A stretch of 64,000 nt of DNA from Flavobacterium sp. (GTDB lineage: Bacteria; Bacteroidota; Bacteroidia; Flavobacteriales; Flavobacteriaceae), in the NCBI RefSeq assembly GCF_027531705.1, contig NZ_JAPZSP010000025.1, positions 1 through 64,000 on the forward strand, in the 5' to 3' direction. The translations under genes were made by a program, and so were the position numbers. The notes under the pieces are model-generated. The model searched no databases and had not been told where the DNA came from. It saw nothing but the letters and a program-made list of their open reading frames with translations. Positions 8,544 through 18,401 of the stretch are shown piece after piece. How positions within the stretch are numbered: position 1 is the first letter of the stretch; the number at the start of each line of letters is the position of its first letter.

Positions 8544-9586
8544 TTTTTCTTTTTAAATCTTTTAATGTCCATTTCAGGTTTTAATTCTTTTCCGTATTCA
8601 ATATATTCAAAAAGCGCTTTTGCTAAATAAGGTGCTAACATAACACCACGTGTGCCCAAACCATTGAGGATGTGCACATTTTTATGTTCAGAATGCGTAC
8701 CTAAAAGTGGTCTTCTATCACGAACAGTTGGTCTTATGCCAGCAAAATGCTCAATAATCTCGAAATCACAATTGATAATATCTTTTAGTTTTTCTATTAA
8801 TTCTTGCTTACCTTCTTCGGTTGGTGTCGTTGTTTTATCTTGCCAATTGTATGTGGCGCCTACTTTGAAATAGTGATTTCCGATTGGAAGAATGAAAACA
8901 CTTGCGTTTATGATTACATTAAAACACAATTTAGGAGCTTTTATAAGCAAAAGATCACCTTTTGTCCCATCTAGAGGCAAATGATTAAAATATGGATTAG
9001 AATGCATTCCAAATCCTTCAGCGAAAACAATATGTTTTGCTTTAAAGTTTTTATATAAAATTAAATCGTCTTCAAACTGAAGTTGATCATATTCAAATGA
9101 ATCTTCAATTAGTAAAGAATTCGATTTTAGATATTCTCGGAAAGAATCAATAAAGATTGCTGTATCCAAATATCCTGTATACAAAACCTGACCATAATCA
9201 AAAGGTGAATCTACTCCATCAAACTTATCCGTTACTAAATTTGCAGATAAAAAAGGAGACAATAGTGGATTATCAGAAGCAGTAAACCAGTTATTTTGCT
9301 CTTCAACTGAAAAGAATTTTCTTAAAACTGGCATCTCAAAAAGAAAGTTAGAGTTTAATTTAGATTCGATATTTCTGTAAAAAACATTCAAAAGTTCCAA
9401 TTGTTCTTTTGCTTCAGGTGTTGCCGTAAATCTTTTTAAAACAACAGGATTATATAAACCCGCAGCAACTTTAGAAGAGTTTTGAGAATTGTTATCAAAA
9501 ACTAAAATCTTTTTATTGGCATTCAAAATATTTTCTGCAAAAGCAATACCAGCTAAATTACAACCAATAATAATATAATCGACCAT
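8540..9586 (-). CDS. FAD-dependent oxidoreductase (DAO/MnmC-C-like)
   Basis: 348 residues. The N-terminus YIIIGCNLAGIAFAENIL is a Rossmann dinucleotide-binding strand-turn-helix in which the usual second Gly is Asn. An acidic strand end follows (ILVFD), then AAGLYNPVVLKRF, typical of the DAO superfamily. The C-terminus carries the FAD-contact region GIRPTVRDRRPLLGTH and LNGLGTRGVMLAPYLA, as in D-amino-acid oxidases and the MnmC oxidase domain. The substrate cannot be read from the sequence. It is convergent with DUF983 and 60 nt from gldN, but the gldN terminator separates them. Confidence 0.8.
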   Translation of the reverse strand: MVDYIIIGCNLAGIAFAENILNANKKILVFDNNSQNSSKVAAGLYNPVVLKRFTATPEAKEQLELLNVFYRNIESKLNSNFLFEMPVLRKFFSVEEQNNWFTASDNPLLSPFLSANLVTDKFDGVDSPFDYGQVLYTGYLDTAIFIDSFREYLKSNSLLIEDSFEYDQLQFEDDLILYKNFKAKHIVFAEGFGMHSNPYFNHLPLDGTKGDLLLIKAPKLCFNVIINASVFILPIGNHYFKVGATYNWQDKTTTPTEEGKQELIEKLKDIINCDFEIIEHFAGIRPTVRDRRPLLGTHSEHKNVHILNGLGTRGVMLAPYLAKALFEYIEYGKELKPEMDIKRFKKKN

Positions 9587-9591
9587 AATAA

Positions 9592-9626
9592 GTAAAATAA
9601 AAAACTCTCACTAATAGTGAGAGTTT
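9592..9626 (-). terminator. Terminator of the gld operon
   Basis: AAACTCTCAC pairs with GTGAGAGTTT around a 5-nt loop. On the minus strand it lies 20 nt past the gldN stop and is followed by a T-rich run. Confidence 0.85.
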
Positions 9627-9646
9627 ATAATAAATCTATATTGAAA

Positions 9647-10534
9647 TTAATAATTCCACATATCTTGTTCGAAATCGCGAATTTTAGTTTTAACTCTTTC
9701 AGATTCTAGTAATTGGTTTTGAGCATTGTCTTTCATATACTCATCAATTCTTCTATCACCATATACGTTTTCTTCTAAATAAATAACTGCATTAAATCTT
9801 CTAGAATTCAACAATCTATCAAAAGAGAAAGGCATTGCTGTATTTCTATCATTAAAAGCATACGCATTATGCAAAACTTCTCTAGCAGCTGGGAAATATA
9901 TCCAGAATAACTCTATATAATCTTGTTCTTCTTTATCAACTGTATAAACATCAGGAGTAACAGGACATAAACCTAAAAGTCTATATTTTAATTCACCTTG
10001 ACGTTTGTCAAAATACCAAAAACCTTTTATTTTATAATCAGAAACATTGTAAGCAGTTAAATCAGTCTTTACAATATACTCTGGCGATATAGGTAATCCA
10101 GCATTGAATTGCTCTCTACCTGGATCTGTAGTATCTATTCTAGTCAATGAAGCTTCAATATCCTTTAAAGATTTTTTAGTATTAAAATAACTATCAGAAT
10201 AAACTTCTGTTATTTTACCTTCTTTCATAGCTTTGGTCAAAACATCATACAAAGAACGTCTGTCTTTACCAATGTTTGCGCTATCAACAGGATAGTAATA
10301 AGGAAAATTAATTCTTTCATCAAGGTCAATAATTTCCCAAACAGTTTTCCCCATCAATACATCTCTATCATGAACATATCCATAAGGTAGTGGATTGTCA
10401 TTATCAGATTTTAACTGAGCCTCTGTTTTTTTACCAATTTCGTCAGGCGTTTTTGCATTAAGCAAATTCGATTGAGCGAAAGATAAACTACCAAATGTTA
10501 AAGCAAGAGCTATTACTAAATTTTTAATTTTCAT
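9647..10534 (-). CDS. gldN: Type IX secretion/gliding protein GldN
   Basis: 295 residues with a cleavable signal peptide (MKIKNLVIALALTFGSLSFA). The body matches GldN/PorN: PYGYVHDRDVLMGKTVWEII near residue 50, then DLDERINFPYYYP, then LNSRRFNAVIYLEENVYGDR near the C-terminus. GldN is a periplasmic component that works with the lipoprotein GldK in the outer-membrane-associated ring of the type IX system. It is the last gene of gldK-gldL-gldM-gldN, 47 nt after gldM, and is followed by a hairpin terminator. The identification rests on length, motifs and gene order together. Confidence 0.95.
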   Translation of the reverse strand: MKIKNLVIALALTFGSLSFAQSNLLNAKTPDEIGKKTEAQLKSDNDNPLPYGYVHDRDVLMGKTVWEIIDLDERINFPYYYPVDSANIGKDRRSLYDVLTKAMKEGKITEVYSDSYFNTKKSLKDIEASLTRIDTTDPGREQFNAGLPISPEYIVKTDLTAYNVSDYKIKGFWYFDKRQGELKYRLLGLCPVTPDVYTVDKEEQDYIELFWIYFPAAREVLHNAYAFNDRNTAMPFSFDRLLNSRRFNAVIYLEENVYGDRRIDEYMKDNAQNQLLESERVKTKIRDFEQDMWNY

Positions 10535-10581
10535 CTTTATAAGAATTGTAGGTTATTTAAGTAAACGTAATACTTAAATTA

Positions 10582-12123
10582 TTATTGTATTTCGTAAATT
10601 ACTGGAGCAGTTCTTGGCAACATATAGCTACCAGCACCTTCCAATTTAGTTTTAATTTCTGAAATCGTTACTTGATCTCCTTTACTAGCTCTAGACAAAA
10701 CAGCTTTACATGCAGCATTCAATTTACTCCCTTGAACAACTACTGTTGGTTGACCAGAAACTTTAAGGTTAAAACCAACAACACTTAATCCAACTTCAAA
10801 ATCGAAATCAACTAATTTTGCTCCAACAGTAGAAACTTCTAAACTTGATTTAGGACCTTTAACAGTTCCCATTTCACCTCTAATTGTTCCCATTGGACCA
10901 GGAATACCTTTAATTCTGAAAACTTTACTATCAGAAACAATTTGACCATTTGGCAATTTACCGGTAACTGTGATTTTAGCTTCAGTACCAGCACCAGGAC
11001 TCATTTTATACTTCCCTTTTCCTCCAGCTGGAGATAATCCAGGACCAGAAGCAGTAACTTTATCTTCACCAATACCGGCAAATGATACAGAGATTGGATT
11101 CACAACACCACGGTAAACAACATTCATTTTATCAGCTGAGATTGTTGCCGAATTTGGTCTTGGAACTACAACATATTTACCTTCGAAAGGCAATGGAATT
11201 GTTTCACCGTCTTGAACAAAAGTAAATTTACCATTTATTGATTGTTCTCCAACAGCACCAGCAGTCATAGAAATAATAGCTTGCCCATTAACAATTTTAC
11301 CAGGACCTTGAAAAGAAGTAGGCTTAGTATTAGCATCATATTTACCTAACACAACTTTACCTGTAACTTGTTCTCCTTGAAAGTAAGCACTTTTATCTAA
11401 AACAACCATTGCAGTAAAATTCTTCATAGAAGAAGCCTCAACAGCAGCCTTACCTAATAAAATACTAAAAACATCAGCTTCAGCTTTCTTAACATCATTC
11501 TGAAATGATGTTAGTTTTGCAAGAGAAGCAATCGAAGGAAAACCTTTAAAATGATAATCTAAATATTTAATAGATACACCTTCACTGTTTTTAACATCTG
11601 TAGTCTTGAATTTTGTTGTAATTTCTGAAAGAACTCCACTCAATTTAGAATTACTTCCAATCACAGTTTTCATATCAGCAACATATTTATTAAAATTATT
11701 AACAAATTCTGTTCCTTTAGCAGTATATCCTTCACCTTTAAAGAACATTTGATCAATAACGTCAGCTTTGTCCATGGCCTCGTAAGGCATTTTCCCAGTA
11801 GTTTTATCTACTTCAACACTTTTTGTTATCTCAGATTTAACAGACCCAACGTAATCGTAAAAACTTTTAGATATAGCCGAAATCTTTTTTGCATCAGCAG
11901 CAGCTTGAGCAAAGTGAGCATCCTCTCCTGCTTTTTTCTCTAAAGCAGCAAGCATGCCATTATTTGTTGTCTCTGCTGAAACATTTGCCGCATCAAATTT
12001 TTCATTCATTAATCCAAAAGCCGACAAAACTTCTTTGGACATATTCATTGCTAACATTGCGATGAAAACCAAGTACATCAGGTTAATCATCTTCTGTCTA
12101 GGGGTTAATTTTCCTCCTGCCAT
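10582..12123 (-). CDS. gldM: Type IX motor protein GldM
   Basis: 513 residues. One N-terminal membrane helix at about 14-32 (MYLVFIAMLAMNMSKEVL) is followed by a long periplasmic part. The start MAGGKLTPRQKMINLMYLVF is the GldM/PorM hallmark. GldM pairs with GldL in the proton-driven inner-membrane motor, and its elongated periplasmic domains reach the GldK/GldN ring. The C-terminal third (PGPMGTIRGEMGTVKG, then VSTVGAKLVDFDFEVGLSVVGFN) is the conserved terminal domain. It lies 49 nt after gldL and 47 nt before gldN. Confidence 0.96.
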   Translation of the reverse strand: MAGGKLTPRQKMINLMYLVFIAMLAMNMSKEVLSAFGLMNEKFDAANVSAETTNNGMLAALEKKAGEDAHFAQAAADAKKISAISKSFYDYVGSVKSEITKSVEVDKTTGKMPYEAMDKADVIDQMFFKGEGYTAKGTEFVNNFNKYVADMKTVIGSNSKLSGVLSEITTKFKTTDVKNSEGVSIKYLDYHFKGFPSIASLAKLTSFQNDVKKAEADVFSILLGKAAVEASSMKNFTAMVVLDKSAYFQGEQVTGKVVLGKYDANTKPTSFQGPGKIVNGQAIISMTAGAVGEQSINGKFTFVQDGETIPLPFEGKYVVVPRPNSATISADKMNVVYRGVVNPISVSFAGIGEDKVTASGPGLSPAGGKGKYKMSPGAGTEAKITVTGKLPNGQIVSDSKVFRIKGIPGPMGTIRGEMGTVKGPKSSLEVSTVGAKLVDFDFEVGLSVVGFNLKVSGQPTVVVQGSKLNAACKAVLSRASKGDQVTISEIKTKLEGAGSYMLPRTAPVIYEIQ

Positions 12124-12172
12124 TTTTTCTAATTATTTGTTTAGTTATTTAATTTAAAAATGTAGTAAGATA

Positions 12173-12823
12173 CTAATTCCCTTTGTTACTCATTGCAGAA
12201 AGCATACCACCATAAACATTATTCAATGAAGATAAGTTAGATGTTAATGACTGCATTTGATCTTTTAATTTCAAGTTATTTTCAGCAACTTCATTATTTA
12301 TTTGAGCATTTCTTGAAGCGCTTTCTAATTGTACTTTATATAAACTGTTTAATGATTCCATTTGAGCAGCAGCTGTTGTTAATTCTTCAGCGTATTTTCT
12401 TTGTCCTGCAATAGAATCAACTGTTGGAGAGATTGCTTTTGCAGCTCCTTCAAAGTTTTTGATACTATTACCTAAACTTGACATTAATTCACCGTCAATT
12501 TTAGCTTCTTTCAACATTGCGTCTAATTTTTGAGACAACAATCCTTGTGCGTCTTTAGCCTCTTCAACTTTAGATGTTTTCTTTTTAGCTTCACCACCTG
12601 CTAATTCTGGGTATACTAATGACCAGTCTAATTCGTTATCTACAGGCTCAAAAGCCGATAAAGCAAAGATTAAAGCTTCAGTCAAAAGACCAATTGAAAG
12701 CATTAAAGTTCCTGTTAAAGGACCCAACTCAAAGTGTGTAATTTTGAATAATGCTCCAACGATTACAACCGCAGCTCCCATACCGTATGCAAAGTTCATT
12801 GCTTTTTTGCTTAATAATGCCAT
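12173..12823 (-). CDS. gldL: Type IX motor protein GldL
   Basis: 216 residues. Two transmembrane helices near the N-terminus (about 12-26 and 34-54) carry the conserved signature KITHFELGPLTG and an intramembrane Glu in LLTEALIFALSAFEP. A cytoplasmic helical tail follows. GldL surrounds a GldM dimer and conducts protons to drive type IX secretion and gliding; this is known from the family. The tail contains a coiled-coil region (about 125-205). It is the second gene of the gld operon. Confidence 0.96.
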   Translation of the reverse strand: MALLSKKAMNFAYGMGAAVVIVGALFKITHFELGPLTGTLMLSIGLLTEALIFALSAFEPVDNELDWSLVYPELAGGEAKKKTSKVEEAKDAQGLLSQKLDAMLKEAKIDGELMSSLGNSIKNFEGAAKAISPTVDSIAGQRKYAEELTTAAAQMESLNSLYKVQLESASRNAQINNEVAENNLKLKDQMQSLTSNLSSLNNVYGGMLSAMSNKGN

Positions 12824-12870
12824 AATAATAATTTTTTTTAGTTAGTTAATTTAGGTTTGTTAATATAAAA

Positions 12871-14277
12871 TTATTTTCTTTTTTTAGGAGAGGTAATATT
12901 TGTACCCATGTAATCTTGTACAGTTCTGAAGCCGATATAACTTCTAGCCGTATCTTGGTATTCAAAATCTCTTGTACTCACTTGCAACATATAAGCTACA
13001 TCTTTCCAAGAACCTCCACGAACAACTTTACGTTGATTTTTATTATCTAATACATTTGGATTCATTGTTGAAACATACTCATATGCACTTGCATCATAAG
13101 CAGAATCAGTCCATTCGGCTACATTACCAGCCATATTGTAAAGGTTATAGCCATTTGGATCATATGATTTTGCTTCAACTGTATATAAAGCATTATCACC
13201 AGCATAATCTCCTCTATTAGGTTTGAAGTTAGCTAAGAAACAACCTCTATCATTCTTAGTATAAGGACCACCCCATGGATAAGCTCCTGATTCTAAACCA
13301 CCTCTAGCGGCATATTCCCATTCTGCTTCAGTTGGCAATCTGAAAGAATTAATTAAATCCCTACCTTTAGTTTTTTTAACATAAGTGTTTTTCTTTAGCG
13401 TTCTCCAAGCACAAAATGCTTTAGCTTGAGTCCATTTAACACCAACCACTGGATAATCACCGTATGCTTGATGCCATAAATAGTCATTATGCATTGGTTC
13501 ATTGTATGAATAAGAGAAATCCTTAATCCAAACTGTTGTATCAGGATAAACTTCAACTTGTTCATTTTTAATAAAGTCTTTTCTTTTCCCAACTTTAGCC
13601 TTCGCAGCTGCTTGAATATCCATCCAAGAATATCTAAATTTCAATTTAGAAACATCAATAGTTCTTAAACCATTGTATGACTCAGCAATTGGCACATACA
13701 TACTATCCATAACTTCAACATAGTAAGCATCAGGATATTTAGAAGTATCTGTAGCCAATTTAACTTTTCTATTAAGCTTTCTACCCGCATAAGCATCATC
13801 ACTAGTACCAACACTGTAATAATTCTCATACATATACTTATCATATGGAGTCATTTTTTCAGGTTCAGCATCATTAAAAGCATAATCACCTATGCTACCG
13901 GTAGATTTCCCGCTTTTACCACCAGCACCAGCAGTTCCGCCACCACCAACTTCATCAGCCATGATTGCCAAACGTACACGAATAGTAGAATCTTTAACCC
14001 ATTCTACGAATTCACGATACTCACTATTAGTGATTTCGGTTTCGTCCATATAAAAAGAACGAACAGTTACTGTTTTAGTTGGAGCGTCACCAATATTAGC
14101 CAAATCATCATCTGATTTACCCATAATAAAAGAGCCACCTGGAACAAGAGTCATACCATAAGGTTTCTCTGGATGCCATTTTCTCCCTTTAACTCCTACT
14201 AATTCACCTTTATCGCCTGATCCTCCACAACTGACCAAAAGCGCTGAAAATACTGTAAATGCAATGAATTTCTTCAT
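12871..14277 (-). CDS. gldK: Type IX/gliding lipoprotein GldK
   Basis: 468 residues from the ATG at 14277. An earlier in-frame ATG at 14304 would put nine polar residues ahead of the signal, so I choose the inner one, which gives a standard lipoprotein signal MKKFIAFTVFSALLVSCGG with lipobox LVSC. The body is a formylglycine-generating-enzyme/sulfatase-modifying fold: GMTLVPGGSFIMGKSDDD, FYMDETEITNSEYREFVEW, RLPTEAEWEYAARGG, MAGNVAEWTDS, and the C-terminal VVRGGSWKD. GldK is an outer-membrane lipoprotein that forms a ring with GldN. It is the first gene of the gld operon. Confidence 0.95.
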   Translation of the reverse strand: MKKFIAFTVFSALLVSCGGSGDKGELVGVKGRKWHPEKPYGMTLVPGGSFIMGKSDDDLANIGDAPTKTVTVRSFYMDETEITNSEYREFVEWVKDSTIRVRLAIMADEVGGGGTAGAGGKSGKSTGSIGDYAFNDAEPEKMTPYDKYMYENYYSVGTSDDAYAGRKLNRKVKLATDTSKYPDAYYVEVMDSMYVPIAESYNGLRTIDVSKLKFRYSWMDIQAAAKAKVGKRKDFIKNEQVEVYPDTTVWIKDFSYSYNEPMHNDYLWHQAYGDYPVVGVKWTQAKAFCAWRTLKKNTYVKKTKGRDLINSFRLPTEAEWEYAARGGLESGAYPWGGPYTKNDRGCFLANFKPNRGDYAGDNALYTVEAKSYDPNGYNLYNMAGNVAEWTDSAYDASAYEYVSTMNPNVLDNKNQRKVVRGGSWKDVAYMLQVSTRDFEYQDTARSYIGFRTVQDYMGTNITSPKKRK

Positions 14278-14375
14278 ATAAATTTGGGTTTTTTTTGTAT
14301 TCATATTTTGAGGGCGTAAACCTATTTATTATTTTTTAAAAAAACAATTATTCTAATAAATTTATTTTCACGCAC

Positions 14376-14383
14376 CAAAAGTA
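14376..14383 (-). promoter_or_regulatory. Candidate -7 box (TACTTTTG) for gldKLMN
   Basis: Minus strand reads TACTTTTG (TAnnTTTG), about 100 nt before the preferred gldK ATG. The -33 region has TTAG rather than TTTG. The 210-bp spacer holds no other candidate as good. Confidence 0.4.
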
Positions 14384-14514
14384 GAATTAATTATTAAAAC
14401 TAAAAAATATTTTATCGATAAAATGCAAAAATTTCCGATAATTGTACAAAAAAAATGTTAAATTACCTTATTTCACAATAGATTAAGAAATTTAATTTTT
14501 TATCAAAAAAATAT

Positions 14515-15669
14515 CTAAATCATGTTTTTTCGCTGAAATTTCCACCATCTTTCGGGAAATTCGTGATTACATGCTTGTAAATATTCTTCATAAGAACATG
14601 GTAATAACGCTTGTTTTTTTGTTTTATTGTTTGAATTTGAAATTTGTTGCGGAATTTCTAACCACCATCTTTCTGTTTTATTACTTTTATAAAATATTAA
14701 CTCTTCTTCATCAAATGGGATGATATATCTTAAATAATTTTCTCTACTTCCAAATGGATATTCATTTGAACGATAATTATAACCTTCAATAAAATACCAC
14801 ATTATTTGTGCAATCAAAACAGCTTCATTTTTGCTACTATTATGGTTGAAAATTCCAAATAAAGAAACTTTGTCGCTAATACCTGAATATCTTGCTAAAG
14901 CACAAATTTCTTTTCCGTCAAATCCGTTAGGCTGAAAGAAACTGAAATTCCCAGAATCTGATGACTTAACTGACGACAAATCTAAACTTACACAATCTGC
15001 ATCTCTAAAAACAGGTTCAGCTAATGCTATATTATTAGAAATTTCACCTAATCGATAAGCATCAAAAAACATTTTTTCAATCAAATCGATTTCTTCTTGT
15101 GAATTATAATAGGTCTGGAAGCCAACATTTGTATAATTAAACAAATTATTTGGTTCATCGATAACTATCTTAGACAAATAAGATTCTGCCGAAACGGTAT
15201 CTTCTTGCTTTCCAAAATCAAACTTATTATCAATAGCAACCAAATTTACCATTTGATCTAAATTATCATAGCTCCTATACAAAGCATAAGTCAAATCTTG
15301 AGAACCACCTATAATTATAGGTGTAATTTTTCTCTTTATTAATTTAGAAATAATACTTTGTAAGGCGTAATAAGTATCTTCAATTGAATCTCCAGATCTT
15401 ATATCACCTAAATCAGCAATAGAAGCCATCCAATTACCTGGATAAAGAGAATAGAACTGTTTTCTAACAAAAGTTAAATCAACTTCATCATTCAACTTAT
15501 TATTTCCTCTATTATCTAAAACGCCAATGATTGCAATCTGAACTTTATCGATATCTGGAAAACTTTCATCCGAATGAAAAACAACTTTACTCGCTAAATG
15601 TTGCGAAGAAAGATTTTTTAATTCGATAAGCAAATCGACATCTATTGGCTCAAGAAAATCAAATTCCAT
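14515..15669 (-). CDS. Arginase/formimidoylglutamase-fold protein with degenerate metal site
   Basis: 384 residues with an arginase-superfamily layout. The family's GG(D/G)H motif reads GGSQD here (Gln at residue 124), and the DAHxD motif reads DNKFD (Lys at 149). The later SxDxD motif reads SLDLS. Both metal-ligand histidines and one aspartate are therefore replaced, so Mn2+-dependent ureohydrolase activity looks unlikely; that is inference. The extension after residue 290 (YPFGSRENYLRYIIPFDEEELIFYKS and onward) is not part of classical arginases. It starts 3 nt after the topA stop and is followed by gldK, suggesting a non-enzymatic or altered role kept with the topA/gld neighbourhood. It may be annotated elsewhere as formimidoylglutamase. 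Confidence 0.8.
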   Translation of the reverse strand: MEFDFLEPIDVDLLIELKNLSSQHLASKVVFHSDESFPDIDKVQIAIIGVLDNRGNNKLNDEVDLTFVRKQFYSLYPGNWMASIADLGDIRSGDSIEDTYYALQSIISKLIKRKITPIIIGGSQDLTYALYRSYDNLDQMVNLVAIDNKFDFGKQEDTVSAESYLSKIVIDEPNNLFNYTNVGFQTYYNSQEEIDLIEKMFFDAYRLGEISNNIALAEPVFRDADCVSLDLSSVKSSDSGNFSFFQPNGFDGKEICALARYSGISDKVSLFGIFNHNSSKNEAVLIAQIMWYFIEGYNYRSNEYPFGSRENYLRYIIPFDEEELIFYKSNKTERWWLEIPQQISNSNNKTKKQALLPCSYEEYLQACNHEFPERWWKFQRKNMI

Positions 15670-15672
15670 TTA

Positions 15673-18189
15673 CTATTTCTTTTTTACTGTAGTTTTTTTG
15701 GCTGCTGGTTTCTTTGTAGCTGCTTTTTTTGCTGGTGCTTTTTTAGCAGGCGTTTTCTTCTCAATCATTTCTTGCACTTGCGCCAAGGTTAATTTTGAAG
15801 CATCAATATCTTTGCCAAGTTCAATTTTAATTTTCCCTTTTGTAATTTCACTTCTTCCCCAACGGGCTTTTTGAACCAAAATCCCTTCAGCTTCCCAGTT
15901 ATGAATCACCTTATCAATGTTTTTTTGAAGTTTATCTTCTATTAATTCGGCAACATCTGATTGCGAAAGATTATCAAAATTATATTTCTTGCTAACATTT
16001 ATGAAAATTCCATTCCATTTAATGAATGGTCCAAAACGACCAGTTCCTTTTTGAACAGGTTCATTTTTATAAATTGCTATTGGAGCATCCGCTTGTTCTT
16101 TTTCACTAATTAAACCTTGAGCAGTTTCCAAAGTTACATCCATTGGATCCATTCCTTTTGGTAACGAAATAAATTGTTTACCAAAGCGAACATACGGTCC
16201 AAATCGACCATTATTAACTTCAATTTCTTCTCCTTTATATATACCCAAATTTTTTGGAAGTAAAAATAAATTCAAAACATCTTCTAAAGTTATGTTTCCA
16301 ATATTCTGATCTTGACGTAAACTTGCGAATTGTTTGTTCTCATCATCCGCTTCACCAATCTGAGCCATTGGACCAAATTTTCCTAAACGAACAGAAACCT
16401 GTTTTCCTGTTTTTGGATCTTTTCCTAAAATTCTTTCACCACTTTCGCGATCTGCATTTTTTTCAACATCTTGAACATTTGGATGAAAATGTGAATAAAA
16501 CTCATTCATCATTTTTGACCATTCAATATTTCCTTCGGCTATTTCGTCAAAATCTTGTTCGACTTTTGCAGTGAAATTATAATCTAAAATAGTTTCAAAA
16601 TTTTTAACCAAGAAATCCGTTACGATTGTACCAATATCAGTTGGAACCAATTTTCCTTTGTCAGAACCTGTATTTTCTTTAAGAATTTTATCGCTAACCT
16701 TACCTGATTGCAAAGTCAATTGTGTATATTTTCGTTCTTGACCTTCAAGATTTCCTTTTTCTACATAATTTCTGTTGATAATGGTAGAAATTGTTGGCGC
16801 ATAAGTTGAAGGACGGCCAATTCCTAATTCTTCAAGTTTTTTTACCAAAGAAGCTTCAGTATATCTTGAAGCAGGTCTAGAATAACGTTCGGTTGCAGTA
16901 ATATAATGGTTTTGAAGTTTTTCGTTAATCTTTAAGGCTGGCAACATTCCTTCTTGTTCTTCATCATCGTCGTCGTGACCTTCTAAATAAACTTTTAGAA
17001 ATCCTTCAAACTTTATCACTTCACCAGAAGCTGTAAAAACTTCGCTGTGATTATTAGCTTCAATTTTAACATTTGTTCTTTCTAATTCGGCATCGCTCAT
17101 TTGAGAAGCTAATGTTCTTTTCCAAATCAAATCATACAAACGTGCTTGATCTCTATCAATATTAACGGTGTGACGAGACATATCTGTTGGACGAATGGCT
17201 TCGTGAGCTTCTTGAGCACCCTTACTCTTGTTTGCGAAAGTTCTTGGTTTTGAAAACTCTTTCCCGTAGGATTTTATAATTTCAGCCTGAGCAGCATCAA
17301 TTGCTTCTTTTGAAAGATTGACACTATCAGTTCTCATATAGGTAATTAACCCAGCTTCGTATAAACGTTGTGCTAACTGCATTGTAATTCCAACTGGCAA
17401 GTACAATTTACGAGCCGCTTCTTGTTGCAATGTTGATGTCGTAAATGGTGCTGTTGGCGATTTTTTGGTAGGTTTAGTTTCTAAATCCGCTACCTTATAT
17501 ATAGAACCGATATTTTTATTTAAAAAATCTTCGGCTTCTTTTTTAGTAGAAAAGTTCTTTGGCAATTTAGCTTTGAATGCCTTTCCTGCTTCGTTTACAA
17601 ATTCTGCAACGACTGAATAACTTGCAACTGCTTTAAAATTTTGGATTTCGCGTTCTCTTTCAACAATTAGTCGAACAGAAACTGATTGTACACGGCCAGC
17701 AGAAAGTCCGCCTTTAATTTTTCTCCATAAAACTGGAGATAATTCATATCCAACCAATCTATCTAAAACTCTTCTTGCTTGTTGAGCGTTTACTAAATTA
17801 TAATCAATTTCGCGTGGATTATCGATTGCTTTTAGAATGGCATTTTTAGTAATTTCGTGAAAAACAATTCTTTTGGTTTTCTTTTTATCTAATTTTAATT
17901 CTTCTGACAAATGCCATGAAATAGCTTCTCCTTCTCGATCCTCATCGGATGCTAACCAAACCATATCGGCATTTTTAGCTAACGTTTTCAATTTGCTTAC
18001 CAGCGCTTTTTTGTCGGGCGAAACTTCATATTTGGGTTTAAATCCGTTTTCAACATCTACTCCAATTTCTTTAGAAGGCAAGTCGGCAATATGTCCGTAA
18101 CTTGATTCTACTTGATAATCACTTCCAAGAAATTTTTCAATTGTTTTTGCCTTTGCTGGTGACTCTACGATAACTAAATTCTTTGCCAT
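15673..18189 (-). CDS. topA: DNA topoisomerase I
   Basis: 838 residues. The Toprim domain comes first (LVIVESPAKAKTIEKFLG; acidic motif SDEDREGEAISWH). The catalytic tyrosine is in GLITYMRTDSVNLS at about residue 284. GGLSAGRVQSVSVRLI and GRPSTYAPTISTI are also typical of type IA enzymes. The C-terminal part carries topo C-terminal repeats (GRFGPYVRFGKQFISLP, GRFGPFIKWNG) instead of tetracysteine zinc fingers. It ends in a Lys/Ala-rich histone-like tail (KKAPAKKAATKKPAAKK), common in Bacteroidota. It relaxes negative supercoils. The stop is 3 nt from the start of the arginase-like gene, so the two are probably co-transcribed. Confidence 0.97.
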   Translation of the reverse strand: MAKNLVIVESPAKAKTIEKFLGSDYQVESSYGHIADLPSKEIGVDVENGFKPKYEVSPDKKALVSKLKTLAKNADMVWLASDEDREGEAISWHLSEELKLDKKKTKRIVFHEITKNAILKAIDNPREIDYNLVNAQQARRVLDRLVGYELSPVLWRKIKGGLSAGRVQSVSVRLIVEREREIQNFKAVASYSVVAEFVNEAGKAFKAKLPKNFSTKKEAEDFLNKNIGSIYKVADLETKPTKKSPTAPFTTSTLQQEAARKLYLPVGITMQLAQRLYEAGLITYMRTDSVNLSKEAIDAAQAEIIKSYGKEFSKPRTFANKSKGAQEAHEAIRPTDMSRHTVNIDRDQARLYDLIWKRTLASQMSDAELERTNVKIEANNHSEVFTASGEVIKFEGFLKVYLEGHDDDDEEQEGMLPALKINEKLQNHYITATERYSRPASRYTEASLVKKLEELGIGRPSTYAPTISTIINRNYVEKGNLEGQERKYTQLTLQSGKVSDKILKENTGSDKGKLVPTDIGTIVTDFLVKNFETILDYNFTAKVEQDFDEIAEGNIEWSKMMNEFYSHFHPNVQDVEKNADRESGERILGKDPKTGKQVSVRLGKFGPMAQIGEADDENKQFASLRQDQNIGNITLEDVLNLFLLPKNLGIYKGEEIEVNNGRFGPYVRFGKQFISLPKGMDPMDVTLETAQGLISEKEQADAPIAIYKNEPVQKGTGRFGPFIKWNGIFINVSKKYNFDNLSQSDVAELIEDKLQKNIDKVIHNWEAEGILVQKARWGRSEITKGKIKIELGKDIDASKLTLAQVQEMIEKKTPAKKAPAKKAATKKPAAKKTTVKKK

Positions 18190-18353
18190 ATCACATTTGT
18201 TTGTTCGGCAAAAGTAGAAGATTTTTTTAAATATTGTGCTTTTAATCGAAAATTTGAGTTTTTTGACGACTTCACAAGCCTATTTATTAAACCTTTTAAT
18301 TATTCAATTCAAAATTCAATTCTAAAAACTTTTGTTAAATCACATCTGCCATC

Positions 18354-18385
18354 TTGTCAGATTTTATAATTTAGTATTATCTTTG
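18354..18385 (+). promoter_or_regulatory. Promoter for miaB (TTG, 21-nt spacer, TATCTTTG)
   Basis: A TTG at 18354 and TATCTTTG at 18378 are separated by 21 nt, fitting the Flavobacterium consensus. The -7 box ends 16 nt before the ATG. Confidence 0.6.
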
Positions 18386-18401
18386 CTAGAGAATTTGACT
18401 T

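Noticed and set aside
18300..18328. TTCAA words upstream of miaB as another 7-nt array
   Set aside because: Only three or four imperfect units; not distinguishable from A/T-rich background.
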